Shown: positions 42,865 to 52,132, numbered from the stretch's first letter. The stretch is 64,000 nt of DNA from an uncultured Oscillospiraceae bacterium (GCA_902492455.1 CABULH010000008.1:87309-151308); one strand, 5' to 3'. The notes: a model not told the origin generated them from the letters alone. Numbers and translations are program-made.

Positions 42865-43530
42865 TTAGAACATCGGCTGCGAACCATAGTCCGCCACAAA
42901 ATCGTTCTCCGGTGTCTGCTCTTCTGAAGTATAAAACGATTTCTGATTCCCTGCAGACTGCATTTTCAAAGAATACCATGCAGATAGCCAAGCTCTGAAA
43001 TGTTCCTTTGTCAACAGCATCATTTCGCTGAATGACTCGAAACTCATAGAGATGGAAACATGGTTTTCGGGTTTGTTTCCGAACTTCGGAACGATAAGCC
43101 CTTTGGCATCAGTTTGTCCCGGTCCGCTGTCTGCGACAAACAGAAAATCTGCTTTTGTTCCGCATATGAGCTTCGCTGTTCTGGACAGGCTCATCCCGTC
43201 TTTCCTGGAACGACCGTATTTTGCCAATTTTTCTGCGGATGTACCGCCGAGGCACTGATACAGGGGAGTCATATCCTTGTTTTGTTTTTTGTTTTGCAGC
43301 ATATACCTAAGTTCACCGCATTCAATCTTACGGCATAAATCCAAAAACTCATCCACAGCAATATAGATATGAATGTTGTTGGTCTGCCGCTGACCTGCCG
43401 GTCTCGTCAGGTCATAGGTAGCAAATGCGAGATGCACTTTTCCGATTTCAAATGCGTCACTCAGGCTTTCCACAAAACAGCTCCTGGCATCTTTTCGGAT
43501 GATCTGATTTTGATTGCGATTTTCGTCCAT
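42865..43530 (-). CDS. Hypothetical 221-residue protein
   Basis: The protein has an LAFATYDLTRPAGQRQTNNIHIYI segment, a KYGRSRKDGMSLSRTAKL basic stretch and an acidic end. The end (ENDFVADYGSQPMF) resembles the acidic-aromatic tips of single-strand-binding proteins, though this is weak. It overlaps its upstream neighbour by one base. I do not recognise the family; DNA binding is plausible. Confidence 0.55.
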   Translation of the reverse strand: MDENRNQNQIIRKDARSCFVESLSDAFEIGKVHLAFATYDLTRPAGQRQTNNIHIYIAVDEFLDLCRKIECGELRYMLQNKKQNKDMTPLYQCLGGTSAEKLAKYGRSRKDGMSLSRTAKLICGTKADFLFVADSGPGQTDAKGLIVPKFGNKPENHVSISMSFESFSEMMLLTKEHFRAWLSAWYSLKMQSAGNQKSFYTSEEQTPENDFVADYGSQPMF

Positions 43531-44252
43531 TATTTTTCACCACCTTTTGGAATAGGCATGAACTGCATCAATGCAAGAAGGTCTTCAGAATTGTCCTCAA
43601 ACTGAGGCAGAAAATCTTTTTCCATGTCATAGGCCAAATAAAGCTTAACAAAGGTTAAAGTCCATACATTTTCCATAAGACTATTTTTTACTTTCCCTTC
43701 TGCCTTGCGAAATACAGCTCCAAGTTCTCTAATGATGTTGCTCCATTTTAAAAAGAACTTATCATCAATCGAAATTCCAAACTCATTCAACCATTCACGA
43801 ACGGTGTGCGTTTCAGAATTATCGCCGCATCCAGGATCGTTGAAGATGTATTCGATTTCACACTCGGAAAGCGGATTTTTTTCTACATCGCCTTCAGTTC
43901 TAATACCACGACCAATAGGAAACATTGCACATACAACTGGTTTGGCTTTATGCACTGAACATTTTCGATCCTTTAACAAAGGGCACCTTTGAACGGAGCC
44001 TCTCGGTTTTAACCTCACAATTGGCATTCTGGAGTTACTTCCAATATAATACTCGCAATAAGCATGGAAGAAATCTCCGGGTCGCATACCGAGTTCCTTT
44101 GACATATTATAAATATCTCGCGGTGTCAAAAGAATGTCTTCTCGATTTATACAGCATTTACCACACATAGTACAGTGAAATTTAAAAGGATCATCTAAGC
44201 CGATTTTTATTTGATCAAAACTTTCCACGATTTCTTTTATTCTGTTATCCAT
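43530..44252 (-). CDS. YkgJ family cysteine-cluster protein 1
   Basis: The ATG at 44252 gives 240 residues. A CTMCGKCCINR cysteine cluster is near residue 30. A CPLLKDRKCSVHKAKP metal-binding motif and a further CAMFP follow, as in the CxxCxxCC family. These proteins probably bind zinc or an iron-sulfur cluster; activity is unknown. A second member lies 300 bases upstream, which is unusual. A GAGGG sequence serves as ribosome site. Confidence 0.85.
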   Translation of the reverse strand: MDNRIKEIVESFDQIKIGLDDPFKFHCTMCGKCCINREDILLTPRDIYNMSKELGMRPGDFFHAYCEYYIGSNSRMPIVRLKPRGSVQRCPLLKDRKCSVHKAKPVVCAMFPIGRGIRTEGDVEKNPLSECEIEYIFNDPGCGDNSETHTVREWLNEFGISIDDKFFLKWSNIIRELGAVFRKAEGKVKNSLMENVWTLTFVKLYLAYDMEKDFLPQFEDNSEDLLALMQFMPIPKGGEK

Positions 44253-44273
44253 AGTTTCCCTCCAAAAAATTTC

Positions 44274-44299
44274 GAGGCGCCAAATTGTTTTGGCGCCTC
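44274..44299 (-). terminator. Terminator between the 44536 gene and YkgJ gene 1
   Basis: Perfect 11-bp arms GAGGCGCCAAA and TTTGGCGCCTC with a 4-base loop; the leftward RNA then has an AAATTTTTT tail. Confidence 0.75.
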
Positions 44300-44320
44300 T
44301 TTGTGATCCTAATATCCTGA

Positions 44321-44536
44321 TTAGTTCCAAACATCTCTATCTGGAACAAATTCAACTTTCAGGCTTTCTCTGATCGGCATATCAGGCTCGCCGTAAAAGT
44401 CGTTGTCACATTTCGTATGGATATTCGCTCTGCGATTCCTATACGGATTGACATCCACATACAGCTGACCATTTGACTCATAAACAGGTCTGTCCCAATC
44501 ATCTCTGCCCTTAAAGATCAGTACAAGTTTTTCCAT
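44321..44536 (-). CDS. Small hypothetical protein, 71 residues
   Basis: The protein (LVLIFKGRDDWDRPVYES, then ANIHTKCDNDFYGEPD) has the pattern of small plasmid and element proteins of unknown function, with alternating strands. It sits between two YkgJ family genes, with a fair ribosome site and a terminator after it. No function can be given. Confidence 0.65.
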   Translation of the reverse strand: MEKLVLIFKGRDDWDRPVYESNGQLYVDVNPYRNRRANIHTKCDNDFYGEPDMPIRESLKVEFVPDRDVWN

Positions 44537-44566
44537 CGTGATTTCCTTTCTGCCTTTATGGCGCTA

Positions 44567-45238
44567 TTATTCTCCGGCAAGCCTTCTCAGCGCAGCAATT
44601 AAGCGATTGCTATTTCGCTTATACTGCTCGATAAAGGACTTGTCCAAATCAAAGTCTGAATACTTATAGCGGATGAAAAGCATCAGCGCCCTGGGTTTAT
44701 CGCATTCCGGCACTCTTTCAAGCAACTGTGCGATCTCTTTTACAGTGTTGTATTCTTCGTCCCAAAACGCAAAGTCCTGTTTGGAACAACGCCTTTGCAC
44801 CCACTTCTTAACCGACATCTGCGGACCGTTATTATGATGAGGCTGCTCCATACTGATAAATTGTTCATAGCCGCCTTTGCCATCCGGTCCTATCGAAATC
44901 GGGTATGTACGACAAGCTCGTGGGTTTACATCGTGAATGGTGCATCTGTTGTCTTTCAAAAATATGCACGCATCATCTTTGCCAACCGTCTTGAGCATAA
45001 ATGTCAAATATCCAGACTCGTGTAGCAGTACCGGCTCGGCGTATTCAGCCAAAACATCATCTATAGACCAAATCTTTGCGCCGCTGTCCCTGAAGAATTT
45101 CGCCAGACGAAATACATCCAGGCTCTCCAGGGGTACGCTTTCACGCACTCTTCGGCAGCAAGCGCCGCATTGCCTGCATCGAAACGGGAATCGGTCTGTG
45201 GTTTTTATGGGGATCATTTTTAGCAAGAATTCTTTCAT
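44567..45238 (-). CDS. YkgJ family cysteine-cluster protein 2
   Basis: The 223-residue protein has CRQCGACCRRV near residue 21, CIFLKDNRCTIHDVNPRACRTYP near 90 and RRCSKQDFAFW near 145. It is the same broad family as the 43530 gene but diverged. The C-terminal helical part ends with YKRNSNRLIAALRRLAG. Metal binding is likely from the cysteines; function is unknown. It is leftward and part of the chain 47646-44321. Confidence 0.85.
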   Translation of the reverse strand: MKEFLLKMIPIKTTDRFPFRCRQCGACCRRVRESVPLESLDVFRLAKFFRDSGAKIWSIDDVLAEYAEPVLLHESGYLTFMLKTVGKDDACIFLKDNRCTIHDVNPRACRTYPISIGPDGKGGYEQFISMEQPHHNNGPQMSVKKWVQRRCSKQDFAFWDEEYNTVKEIAQLLERVPECDKPRALMLFIRYKYSDFDLDKSFIEQYKRNSNRLIAALRRLAGE

Positions 45239-45258
45239 CGCTTATCCTTTCTGTGGCT

Positions 45259-45963
45259 TTACAGCAAATACGAGCACCGGTATCCGTTTTCACGGCACCA
45301 TTTTTCTGCAAGTTTCAAGCAATCATCGCTAAGCCGTCCGTGCCAGCCATTCTGCATTTCGGCTGCCTGCTCATAAAAAGCTGAAACCGGAATGCTTTTG
45401 AATCCGCTTTCCACATACAGCACTTTCGGACGAGACAAGAATTCTTTATCTTGATAACCATCCTCACCCCACGGGAAATATCTGAGTCTGTATCCCAGTT
45501 GTGACATACTGTATTTGCTGCGAGTCAGAACTGCTTTTGAGCAGTGTACGCTTTGCATTCCCTGTGCTCCTAAAAACACAATGGAAAAATTTCCGCAGCG
45601 AATGATTTCACACTGCTCATAATCGTGGTTTTGGATTTCCGAAAACGCATTCTTCTTGTCGAACGGGATTTTCAAAAAACCTACCGGATTGCAATAATAA
45701 AAACTGCTTTCCTCCGCGAAATTATAGATCTCCACGACATCCGATGGGGACAATGAATGCCCCCGGAAGCCTTTGGGATGTTCTATATTGAAAATCCGAT
45801 ACACATCTTCAAGCGTGACCGCATTGACTTCTCCCGTGTACACCGCCTCATAGCATTCGGCTGGCAATTCGCCGCCACAGGCAATGCACAGATTTTTGAA
45901 ATCCCGAAACATCAAATGATCATTATCCAGTTCCGGAACGATTTGATAGATTGTAACCTTCAC
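45259..45963 (-). CDS. YodL domain-containing protein
   Basis: I start at GTG 45963, whose bases overlap the upstream stop (GTGA), with AAAGGAC before it. The first ~100 residues fit the YodL domain (IYQIVPELDNDHLMFRDF, AVYTGEVNAVTLEDVYRIFN, FRGHSLSPSDVVEI). The last ~130 residues (KAVLTRSKYSMSQLGYRL onwards) form a second unnamed domain. YodL-type domains occur in long mosaic proteins of conjugative elements and have no known activity. Confidence 0.72.
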   Translation of the reverse strand: MKVTIYQIVPELDNDHLMFRDFKNLCIACGGELPAECYEAVYTGEVNAVTLEDVYRIFNIEHPKGFRGHSLSPSDVVEIYNFAEESSFYYCNPVGFLKIPFDKKNAFSEIQNHDYEQCEIIRCGNFSIVFLGAQGMQSVHCSKAVLTRSKYSMSQLGYRLRYFPWGEDGYQDKEFLSRPKVLYVESGFKSIPVSAFYEQAAEMQNGWHGRLSDDCLKLAEKWCRENGYRCSYLL

Positions 45964-46394
45964 GAGACTGTACCGTCCTTTCTCCAGAGTTCGTCTGTTT
46001 CCAGCAGCTGAAGACGATATACTTCCATACATTCCTCATCCTCAGGAAAGCGATTCTCATCATCCGGAATAATGATACGCAAAACCGTGCGGCCTGTTTC
46101 CTCAAATTCATCCAGACGAACATTGCAGTCCTGAAAGATGCCCGATACCATATCGCCAGCTTTGAATCGTCTGCCGGACTGCACCCATAAACCAAAGGTA
46201 TTCAGAATGCGTCCAATTTCCGCCGGGTGAGCCTTCAACACCAGTTGAAAGTCCAGATGTCCGTATTTTTCCATGCCGTGTGTATGCGCATTACAGGTAT
46301 ATGGAATAAACCCTTTTTCCAATTCACCGCATTCAGAGCATACTCCGTTGGCAGCGTAATGAATTTTCCAATCTATTTTTGCCGTCATAGCCAT
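45960..46394 (-). CDS. DUF4262-like protein
   Basis: The 144-residue protein has CSECGELEKGFIPYTCNA, HTHGMEKYGHLDFQLVL, and a NRFPEDEECM segment. This pattern fits small DUF4262-type proteins common on mobile elements, but the match is from memory and partial. It overlaps both neighbours. Zinc binding via the Cys and His residues is possible. Confidence 0.55.
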   Translation of the reverse strand: MAMTAKIDWKIHYAANGVCSECGELEKGFIPYTCNAHTHGMEKYGHLDFQLVLKAHPAEIGRILNTFGLWVQSGRRFKAGDMVSGIFQDCNVRLDEFEETGRTVLRIIIPDDENRFPEDEECMEVYRLQLLETDELWRKDGTVS

Positions 46395-47164
46395 CCCTCC
46401 TGTTTTGATAAGAATTTTTTCATATTGCTCATAGCATTGAACAGATCATCGGAAAAAGTTTTCCAATCCTCCATGAAGCACTTCATTGTCGGTGCATCAA
46501 ACATTCTCATCTCATCTACACAGAAAATTTCATAGTCTTCTTCAGTTGCTTCATCATATGGAAGACTGAGAATGCCTTCCCGGACCAAGATTAGATAAGT
46601 GCCTAAGTGTTTCCCATCGGATATGGGATATGCCCAGCACAATTCATTCTGATACTGTGTTCGGTATTCCTCGCAGAAATCCATTAGCGAAGTATGTGTT
46701 GCACCATTTTTTTCAAAAAAGGCGAGAAGTTCGTCTTTCGATTTCAACAGATCCGTTTGTATTGTGCAACCATCAATCGTAATGATCGGAGACACCGAAG
46801 GTTTTTCCTCCGTAACGCCGACAAGAGTAAGATGCTTTTCTGTGGCCAGCGTTTGCTGCCACCGAATACCGAGACTTTTCCTTAACAGTTCTTCCGACAG
46901 CATCGTCCCGATACTGGAAAGATCAATGGCTTCATCGCCATCAATATTTTCCTCTATCACTTCTTGCTGATTTCCTACAGAACGAATCAAAAAGAGAAGC
47001 TCCTCAAATGAAAGTCTCTCATTTTCAAGGGAAACAGCCCAGTATATCTCATCGTCCAAAAATGCTCTGCAATCAATTTTCTTATGCAGCAGAGCACTCA
47101 TCTCTGTTGCTACCGCATGGCTCGCTTCGTGCCAAGATAGTTGAATCGCTTTTTGACAAATCAT
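46385..47164 (-). CDS. DUF5688-like hypothetical protein
   Basis: The 259-residue protein starts with a WHEASHAVATEM helix (a His-Glu-x-x-His-like pattern with spacing that is not a clean metalloprotease). It then has DLSSIGTMLSEELLRKSLG and a middle domain on ATEKHLTLVGVTEEKP. Similar proteins recur in Lachnospiraceae and Oscillospiraceae elements. Role is unknown. It overlaps the next gene by 10 bases and the upstream gene by 4. Confidence 0.55.
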   Translation of the reverse strand: MICQKAIQLSWHEASHAVATEMSALLHKKIDCRAFLDDEIYWAVSLENERLSFEELLFLIRSVGNQQEVIEENIDGDEAIDLSSIGTMLSEELLRKSLGIRWQQTLATEKHLTLVGVTEEKPSVSPIITIDGCTIQTDLLKSKDELLAFFEKNGATHTSLMDFCEEYRTQYQNELCWAYPISDGKHLGTYLILVREGILSLPYDEATEEDYEIFCVDEMRMFDAPTMKCFMEDWKTFSDDLFNAMSNMKKFLSKQEGWL

Positions 47165-47646
47165 TTTACATTCCTTTCTGCCATATATGGCTGGTAATAA
47201 GTTGTGTCGTCTCGACCTGACTGATAAACTCCGATACAGACCTTGTGGCAGGGGCTGCGTTCGGGATTGTACTCAACGAAAGCGACTTCCTCGTAAGACT
47301 CGCATTCAGCTCCATCCCAGTAAATATTGATAGCCGGGAATTTCTCGTCATCAATTGCTTTTGCTGTCAGACTGGTTCCGTCCGGCAAAAGCAGCTCCAA
47401 ACTGGGATAGCTATGAGCAGCACTTTCGTCAGATAAAGAAAATCGCTTTTTTGTGGTTTGAATATATTGTTTGCGAGCTTGTCTCAGCTCAAATTGCAGA
47501 GTTTCAAAGATTTGTTCTACCTGCTCAGACGAAAACGCATAGACTGCATTGTTTGAACAGTTCCCAAGCAGGCGCATCATCTTAATGATTTTATTGACAC
47601 GCGCTTCTGCCACACGGCAAAAACGATCCTCTTTTGACTCTTTCAT
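47161..47646 (-). CDS. Hypothetical 161-residue protein
   Basis: The first half is helical (VAEARVNKIIKMMRLLGNCSN, EQVEQIFETLQFELRQARK), and the second half strand-rich (NIYWDGAECESYEEVAFVEY). This pattern is typical of small ICE proteins with no known activity. Both ends overlap neighbouring genes by 4 bases, so it belongs to one translationally coupled chain. Confidence 0.6.
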   Translation of the reverse strand: MKESKEDRFCRVAEARVNKIIKMMRLLGNCSNNAVYAFSSEQVEQIFETLQFELRQARKQYIQTTKKRFSLSDESAAHSYPSLELLLPDGTSLTAKAIDDEKFPAINIYWDGAECESYEEVAFVEYNPERSPCHKVCIGVYQSGRDDTTYYQPYMAERNVK

Positions 47647-48392
47647 TCAGAGGCACCCCCGTTCTTTACGCATTCAATCGTGAATTCGCACCCGGAAAAG
47701 AACTTCTGATTGTCGGTCAAATATTTTTGCGCCGCTTTTTCCGTTTTGAATTTACGGACAGCAGAGTGGGTGGATTGCACATTTCGAGCGAACCATATCC
47801 GTCTGCTGCTGCGCTTGACAAAATAGCCCTGTTTTCCAAGCAAGACATAATATTCCGGCAAGGAACTGAAATCAAAGGGTTGCCTCTCGCTGCGCCGCAT
47901 GGTTGGACGGTTCACATGGCGATTATCCCAAAAACCAACGGTAATCTGACGATCCGCAAGCTCCTGAATTTTGTCCAGCAGTGCTTCCGTTGTCGGAACA
48001 GAGTATTTCATCCAGCGATCTTCGCTGTAATCAATAATGATTACCCGATTGCCAAATTCCATATATTCCTCCACGGTATGAGCCGACTTCATTCCGGCCA
48101 GAATCCAGCGGCGAAACTCATTCTCCTCAAAGGACCTGTTCCTGCTCTTTTTAGTACCGCCACGATTGCTCATGCTGATCTCCTCATAGAAATCAGCGAT
48201 TTCTCGTATCTCATCAGCGGTAAATAGCATTCGTTCCGTATAAGGATGACTCAACACCGACCAGGTTTTTTCCGGAATCTCGCGTCCTCTGCTGTCAAAC
48301 TCAAAGCAGTTGGACGAACCGTGATTGACTACCGGAATGTACTTTTCTTCCACTCGGATAAAAGCTTTATCGTAAAAGATCTCGCTGCTCAT
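47643..48392 (-). CDS. Hypothetical 249-residue protein
   Basis: The protein begins with MSSEIFYDKAFIRVEEKYIPVV and contains a basic middle (NRGGTKKSRNRSFEENEFRRWIL) and a Lys-rich end. I know no domain. It overlaps the downstream gene by 4 bases and the upstream gene by 4 bases, so co-translation is likely. A function in DNA or RNA handling is only a guess. Confidence 0.6.
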   Translation of the reverse strand: MSSEIFYDKAFIRVEEKYIPVVNHGSSNCFEFDSRGREIPEKTWSVLSHPYTERMLFTADEIREIADFYEEISMSNRGGTKKSRNRSFEENEFRRWILAGMKSAHTVEEYMEFGNRVIIIDYSEDRWMKYSVPTTEALLDKIQELADRQITVGFWDNRHVNRPTMRRSERQPFDFSSLPEYYVLLGKQGYFVKRSSRRIWFARNVQSTHSAVRKFKTEKAAQKYLTDNQKFFSGCEFTIECVKNGGASE

Positions 48393-48598
48393 ACCGTCAC
48401 CTCCTGTGAAATGATATGCAGGTGATAATTTGTGTTACAGGTCTCAAACTGAATTTCAGTCTGAGAAACCATCTCCATACTCAAAACGATACTTGTCCGG
48501 CGCATTCCGTTTGTCTCACAAATAAACGCTGAATATCCGACCGTAATGGGGTATAAAGGACACCCTGTAATTTCCAATGTTTTTTTCCTATCGTTCAT
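48389..48598 (-). CDS. Small hypothetical protein, 69 residues
   Basis: I start at the ATG at 48598 since GGAGG is 7 bases upstream; an ATG at 48604 is too close to it. The product is beta-rich (ITVGYSAFICETNGMRRTSIVL, then EIQFETCNTNYHLHII). It follows the ligA terminator. No family is recognised. Confidence 0.6.
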   Translation of the reverse strand: MNDRKKTLEITGCPLYPITVGYSAFICETNGMRRTSIVLSMEMVSQTEIQFETCNTNYHLHIISQEVTV

Positions 48599-48621
48599 AG
48601 TCATTCCTCCATAAAATGAAA

Positions 48622-48647
48622 TGGCGGAGCAGTTTCCCACTCCGCCA
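48622..48647 (-). terminator. Terminator after ligA
   Basis: Arms TGGCGGAG (48622-48629) and CTCCGCCA (48640-48647) are perfect; the leftward RNA has a T-rich tail. Confidence 0.7.
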
Positions 48648-48660
48648 CTGTTGTATCGCC

Positions 48661-50637
48661 TTATTCGGCAATCATGTCCTCGAATTCCTGCTCTGTCAGC
48701 GTCTTCACACCCAGCTGCTGTGCTTTTGCAAGCTTGCTGCCGGCTTTTTCGCCAACGATCAGATAATCCGTTTTCTTTGTAACCGAACTTGTAGGATGTG
48801 CCCCGAGTTCCAGCAATTTCATCTGGATACCTTCACGGGTATACTTTTCAAGCTTTCCGGTTGCGACTACTGTTTTCCCATTAAAAGGGTTATTTGCATT
48901 GATGTTCATATCGTTATTCTCCTTAATAAAATCAATTTTTTCGAGCAGCGGACGCCAAAGCTTTGCCTCATCGGTATCCGCATACCACTGATAAATGTTG
49001 TTGTGCATTGTTTCTCCGAAATCCGGCAGCTGTGTAAAATCAAAGCCATCCTGAATTGCCTGTTCAAAGGCCACCCAGGAACCATTGAAGTATCTGTCGA
49101 GATCACGGCCAGCGTGTCTTCCCACCATCGGAATGCCAAGACCGGCAATAAATTTTGCCAGCGTACAATGGCGGCTCTTTTCGATGGCTGCCTGCAGACG
49201 CTCATAGGACTTTACGCCGAAACCTTCCGTGTTGATAATTGCCTCACGATGCTGCTCCAGTTCGTACAGATCGCCAAAATTGCGAATCCACCCGTTGCTG
49301 ATGAACTTTTCCAGCGTAGTTGCGGAAAGTCCTTCAATATTCATACGGGTCTTTTCACAGAAATGGGCGAATTTCTGGACGAGTTTGGCTGCACAATGAT
49401 CGTTCTCACAGTATAGCTGCCTCGTTCCGCCGCTTGTGGTTTTTACCGTAAGTGGTTCACCACAGCAAGGGCACTTTCTCGGCAGCGTATAGGTTCCGCT
49501 CTTCGTCACATTTTCAGCAATCTGAGGGATAATCATATTAGCCTTATAGACCTTTACCGTATCTCCAATTCCGAATTCATACTTTTCAAAGTTGTCCAGA
49601 TTATGCAGATACGCACGGCTGACTTCTGTTCCGTCAATCACCACAGGCTCAAAAATTCCTGTAATGCTTACCATACCGGTTCTTGTGGTAGCAAGTTCAA
49701 CGCCCAAAAACTTGGTATCGTGTAACTCATCTTCCCACTTGAATGCAATCAGCCGGTTTTCGTGATGTCCTGTTGCACCCAGGCTCTTTCCGTAGGCAAT
49801 ATCCTCGTACTCCATAATCAGGCCATCCACAGGATACGCAAAATGCTTCGGATCCATTGTCGCAACGGCATTCCGAATCATCTCCTCGCTTGTACCTGCT
49901 TTGATGTATATATATGGAACAACGGAAAAGCCGTTGTGCTTCAAAAACTCCTGCTGGCTGGCTTTACTTTTCGGTTCCAAATAGTCACTGACCAAATCAA
50001 AGGCCCAGAACTCAAGAAGCCTGTTCTTTGCCTCGCTGGCATCCAGCTTGCGCACACTGCCAGAAGCGTAATTTCTCGGATGGGAATAAGGATCCTCCAG
50101 ACTCATATTGATCTTTCTGAAGTTCTTCCATGAAATGACGCCTTCACCACGCACCTCAAAAGATTCCTTCGTCGGTATGGAGAGCGGCACATTGAGAAAT
50201 ATACGCACAGTATGTGTGACATCTTCGCCGATGATACCTTCACGCCCCCGGGTGATTGCCTGCACCAGCTGACCGTGTTCATAACGAAGCACCAGTGTCA
50301 GACCGTCCATCTTCCAGGACAGCAGCACATCTTTGCCGGCTGCGAATTTAGCCAAATCATCCACGGACTTGATTTTATCTGCAGAGAGCATGGGACGGGT
50401 ATGACGAACCGGTGTCAGTTCCTCCAAAATCTCTCCGGACACTTTCTGCGTCGGAGAATTCGAGAGCACCAGTCCCGTATCCTTTTCCAGCCCTTTGAGT
50501 TCATCCATCAGGATGTCATAGTCACGGTCGCTCATAATAGGATTGTCATCCCGGTAGTAAGCGATATCCGCCTCATTCAGTTTTTCAATCAATTCGAGCA
50601 TTCGCTCGTGGTTGGTTTTGTACTTATTCGCACTCAT
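48661..50637 (-). CDS. ligA: NAD+-dependent DNA ligase
   Basis: The 658-residue protein has the full LigA order: an Ia domain, the adenylation lysine in KMDGL at 109, the YASGSVR region, an OB fold, a four-cysteine zinc finger (CPCCGEP then CENDHC), helix-hairpin-helix repeats, and a BRCT domain at about 583-655. It seals nicks using NAD+. Host cells normally have one chromosomal copy, so an element copy suggests self-reliant replication or recombination. It is the last gene of a leftward chain from 53189. Confidence 0.93.
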   Translation of the reverse strand: MSANKYKTNHERMLELIEKLNEADIAYYRDDNPIMSDRDYDILMDELKGLEKDTGLVLSNSPTQKVSGEILEELTPVRHTRPMLSADKIKSVDDLAKFAAGKDVLLSWKMDGLTLVLRYEHGQLVQAITRGREGIIGEDVTHTVRIFLNVPLSIPTKESFEVRGEGVISWKNFRKINMSLEDPYSHPRNYASGSVRKLDASEAKNRLLEFWAFDLVSDYLEPKSKASQQEFLKHNGFSVVPYIYIKAGTSEEMIRNAVATMDPKHFAYPVDGLIMEYEDIAYGKSLGATGHHENRLIAFKWEDELHDTKFLGVELATTRTGMVSITGIFEPVVIDGTEVSRAYLHNLDNFEKYEFGIGDTVKVYKANMIIPQIAENVTKSGTYTLPRKCPCCGEPLTVKTTSGGTRQLYCENDHCAAKLVQKFAHFCEKTRMNIEGLSATTLEKFISNGWIRNFGDLYELEQHREAIINTEGFGVKSYERLQAAIEKSRHCTLAKFIAGLGIPMVGRHAGRDLDRYFNGSWVAFEQAIQDGFDFTQLPDFGETMHNNIYQWYADTDEAKLWRPLLEKIDFIKENNDMNINANNPFNGKTVVATGKLEKYTREGIQMKLLELGAHPTSSVTKKTDYLIVGEKAGSKLAKAQQLGVKTLTEQEFEDMIAE

Positions 50638-50652
50638 TGGCGCAAACTCCTT

Positions 50653-50826
50653 TCAATAAATTTTGCAGAGAACCTGCTCTACTTCCTGCAAGCGATCCTG
50701 TAAAATATGCTCAAATTCAGGATCCGTACAGTCGAGATCAAGTATCTCTATGTCAGTCTGGCATGGGTGAGTGCCGTAAACGCTCTGCACCATACCTTTT
50801 TCTACAACAATGACGATCTTGTCCAT
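50653..50826 (-). CDS. Small 57-residue hypothetical protein
   Basis: The ATG at 50826 has AGGGAGGTG upstream. The product (MDKIVIVVEKGMVQSVYGTH) has a beta-alpha-beta look and an acidic helix (DPEFEHILQDRLQEVEQVL). The longer frame start at 50883 lacks a good ribosome site. It sits between the PP-loop gene and ligA. Confidence 0.6.
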   Translation of the reverse strand: MDKIVIVVEKGMVQSVYGTHPCQTDIEILDLDCTDPEFEHILQDRLQEVEQVLCKIY

Positions 50827-50840
50827 CACTCGCACCTCCC

Positions 50841-51689
50841 TTAAAAACCGTTCCATACCGGATTGCCGCGATACAGAAAACATTCCGCATCATTACAGTC
50901 CTCAGCAGTAAGCTCCGGTAGTCGTTTCCGGCTCCGTGAGATATACAGTTTCGATTCAGTCGGCGGTTTGGGTGAATTCTCCTCAAGCAATGTATCCACA
51001 GCGAGCAGTTTCCCATAAGTTGACGGCTCATTGTGCTTTAGATGCTCAAAGAAGTAGTTTCGATGAAACGGACAGAAGCAGCAAGCAGATGCCTTCGTAT
51101 CCAGTCCCCACACATCTTTAATGTAAGCGTAGTTGTCTTTACGCTCCAGCTTCATATCGACAAGCGGAAACTTATTTACGAACATTGGATTCGGGCTTTC
51201 TTTGCAGCGTTTCTTTTCTTCAAAGCTAACCCCCAAGTGCATCTCGTGAGCTTTCTTATCCTCATCGCGCAGCCGCTGATGCTTTCGGTATCCAAGCAGC
51301 TCCCAGCGGACATACTTTGAAATTACCTGAACCTTGTAATCGAGCGTGCAGTTGCGTGGAAATTTGGATTTGTGTCCTTTTTCGTCAATCGTCCACCACG
51401 GGATACTGACAACACGCTTCTTTCCAAAATCACGCATCAGGTCCTGATACAGAGGCGCGTCCAGTTCTTTGTACTGGATCCCTGCCGTTTCACAGGCTCT
51501 GCGGACAAAATCCGCCTGCTTGCGTACCCATACCGGCTCCAACCCCAAATCGCAAAAAATCACGATGTCGTAGATCGGAACCAGGGGATAAGGTAATTCC
51601 TTGCCGTCTGTTTTTGCGAACGCATTCTCACAACTCATAAGAGCGAGCGCAGTTGACTGCATTCCGGCGCCGAACGATAAAATCTTCAT
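50841..51689 (-). CDS. PP-loop (PAPS reductase-like) family protein
   Basis: The 282-residue protein opens with SFGAGMQSTALALMS, a variant PP-loop that binds ATP. It has CxxH-type cysteine motifs in the middle (CCFCPFHRNYFF near 208) and KSKFPRNCTLDYKVQ near 115. Relatives include PAPS reductases, DndC-like DNA phosphorothioation proteins and tRNA modification enzymes. Without a cysteine desulfurase or DndB/D/E genes nearby, Dnd function is unproven. It overlaps a hypothetical gene by 4 bases, followed upstream by a methylase-like gene. Confidence 0.75.
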   Translation of the reverse strand: MKILSFGAGMQSTALALMSCENAFAKTDGKELPYPLVPIYDIVIFCDLGLEPVWVRKQADFVRRACETAGIQYKELDAPLYQDLMRDFGKKRVVSIPWWTIDEKGHKSKFPRNCTLDYKVQVISKYVRWELLGYRKHQRLRDEDKKAHEMHLGVSFEEKKRCKESPNPMFVNKFPLVDMKLERKDNYAYIKDVWGLDTKASACCFCPFHRNYFFEHLKHNEPSTYGKLLAVDTLLEENSPKPPTESKLYISRSRKRLPELTAEDCNDAECFLYRGNPVWNGF

Positions 51690-52132
51690 AAGCTTTCCCT
51701 CATATCTATTACTTTGCTGTATTCAGGAAATACCTGCCGAAAGACTTCCATATACCGATGTTGGCCATACTCATTGAGCGGCCCTCGCAGAGATGTCTCG
51801 CACCAGCAGATCAGTTCTTCCTCGGGAATGCTGTACTTGTCCGGAATGAGCTTGTTTCCATCAAAATGCGGAGCACGCGGGCAGATCACCTTGTCAAGCT
51901 CAGTCTGGGAAGAAACCTGCAGAACCATCTGCGATTTCTTTTCAGAAATTGCTTCTAAAAGTGAACTGTTATACCCAAGTCTCTCATAATGTGTAAGCTG
52001 CGCCTGCAGCCGCCTCAGTCCCGTAAGCCTCAGCTCCCAAACAGATTGTTTGAGTTCTGCCGACACCAAAATTTCACCGTATGCCAATGCAAGCGGTATA
52101 TCAAGATAAACTTGATTTGGTTCCCGGTTCAT
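51686..52132 (-). CDS. Hypothetical protein between PP-loop and methylase-like genes
   Basis: The 148-residue protein is helical (VWELRLTGLRRLQAQLTHYERLG), with a C-terminal region that starts VICPRAPHFDGN and contains ELICWCETSLRGPLNEYGQ. I do not recognise the family. Tight 4-base overlaps with both neighbours suggest a functional link with them. Confidence 0.6.
   Translation of the reverse strand: MNREPNQVYLDIPLALAYGEILVSAELKQSVWELRLTGLRRLQAQLTHYERLGYNSSLLEAISEKKSQMVLQVSSQTELDKVICPRAPHFDGNKLIPDKYSIPEEELICWCETSLRGPLNEYGQHRYMEVFRQVFPEYSKVIDMRESL

Noticed and set aside
50841..51689. Complete Dnd phosphorothioation system
   Set aside because: Only a PP-loop protein is present; no desulfurase or other Dnd genes are visible nearby.
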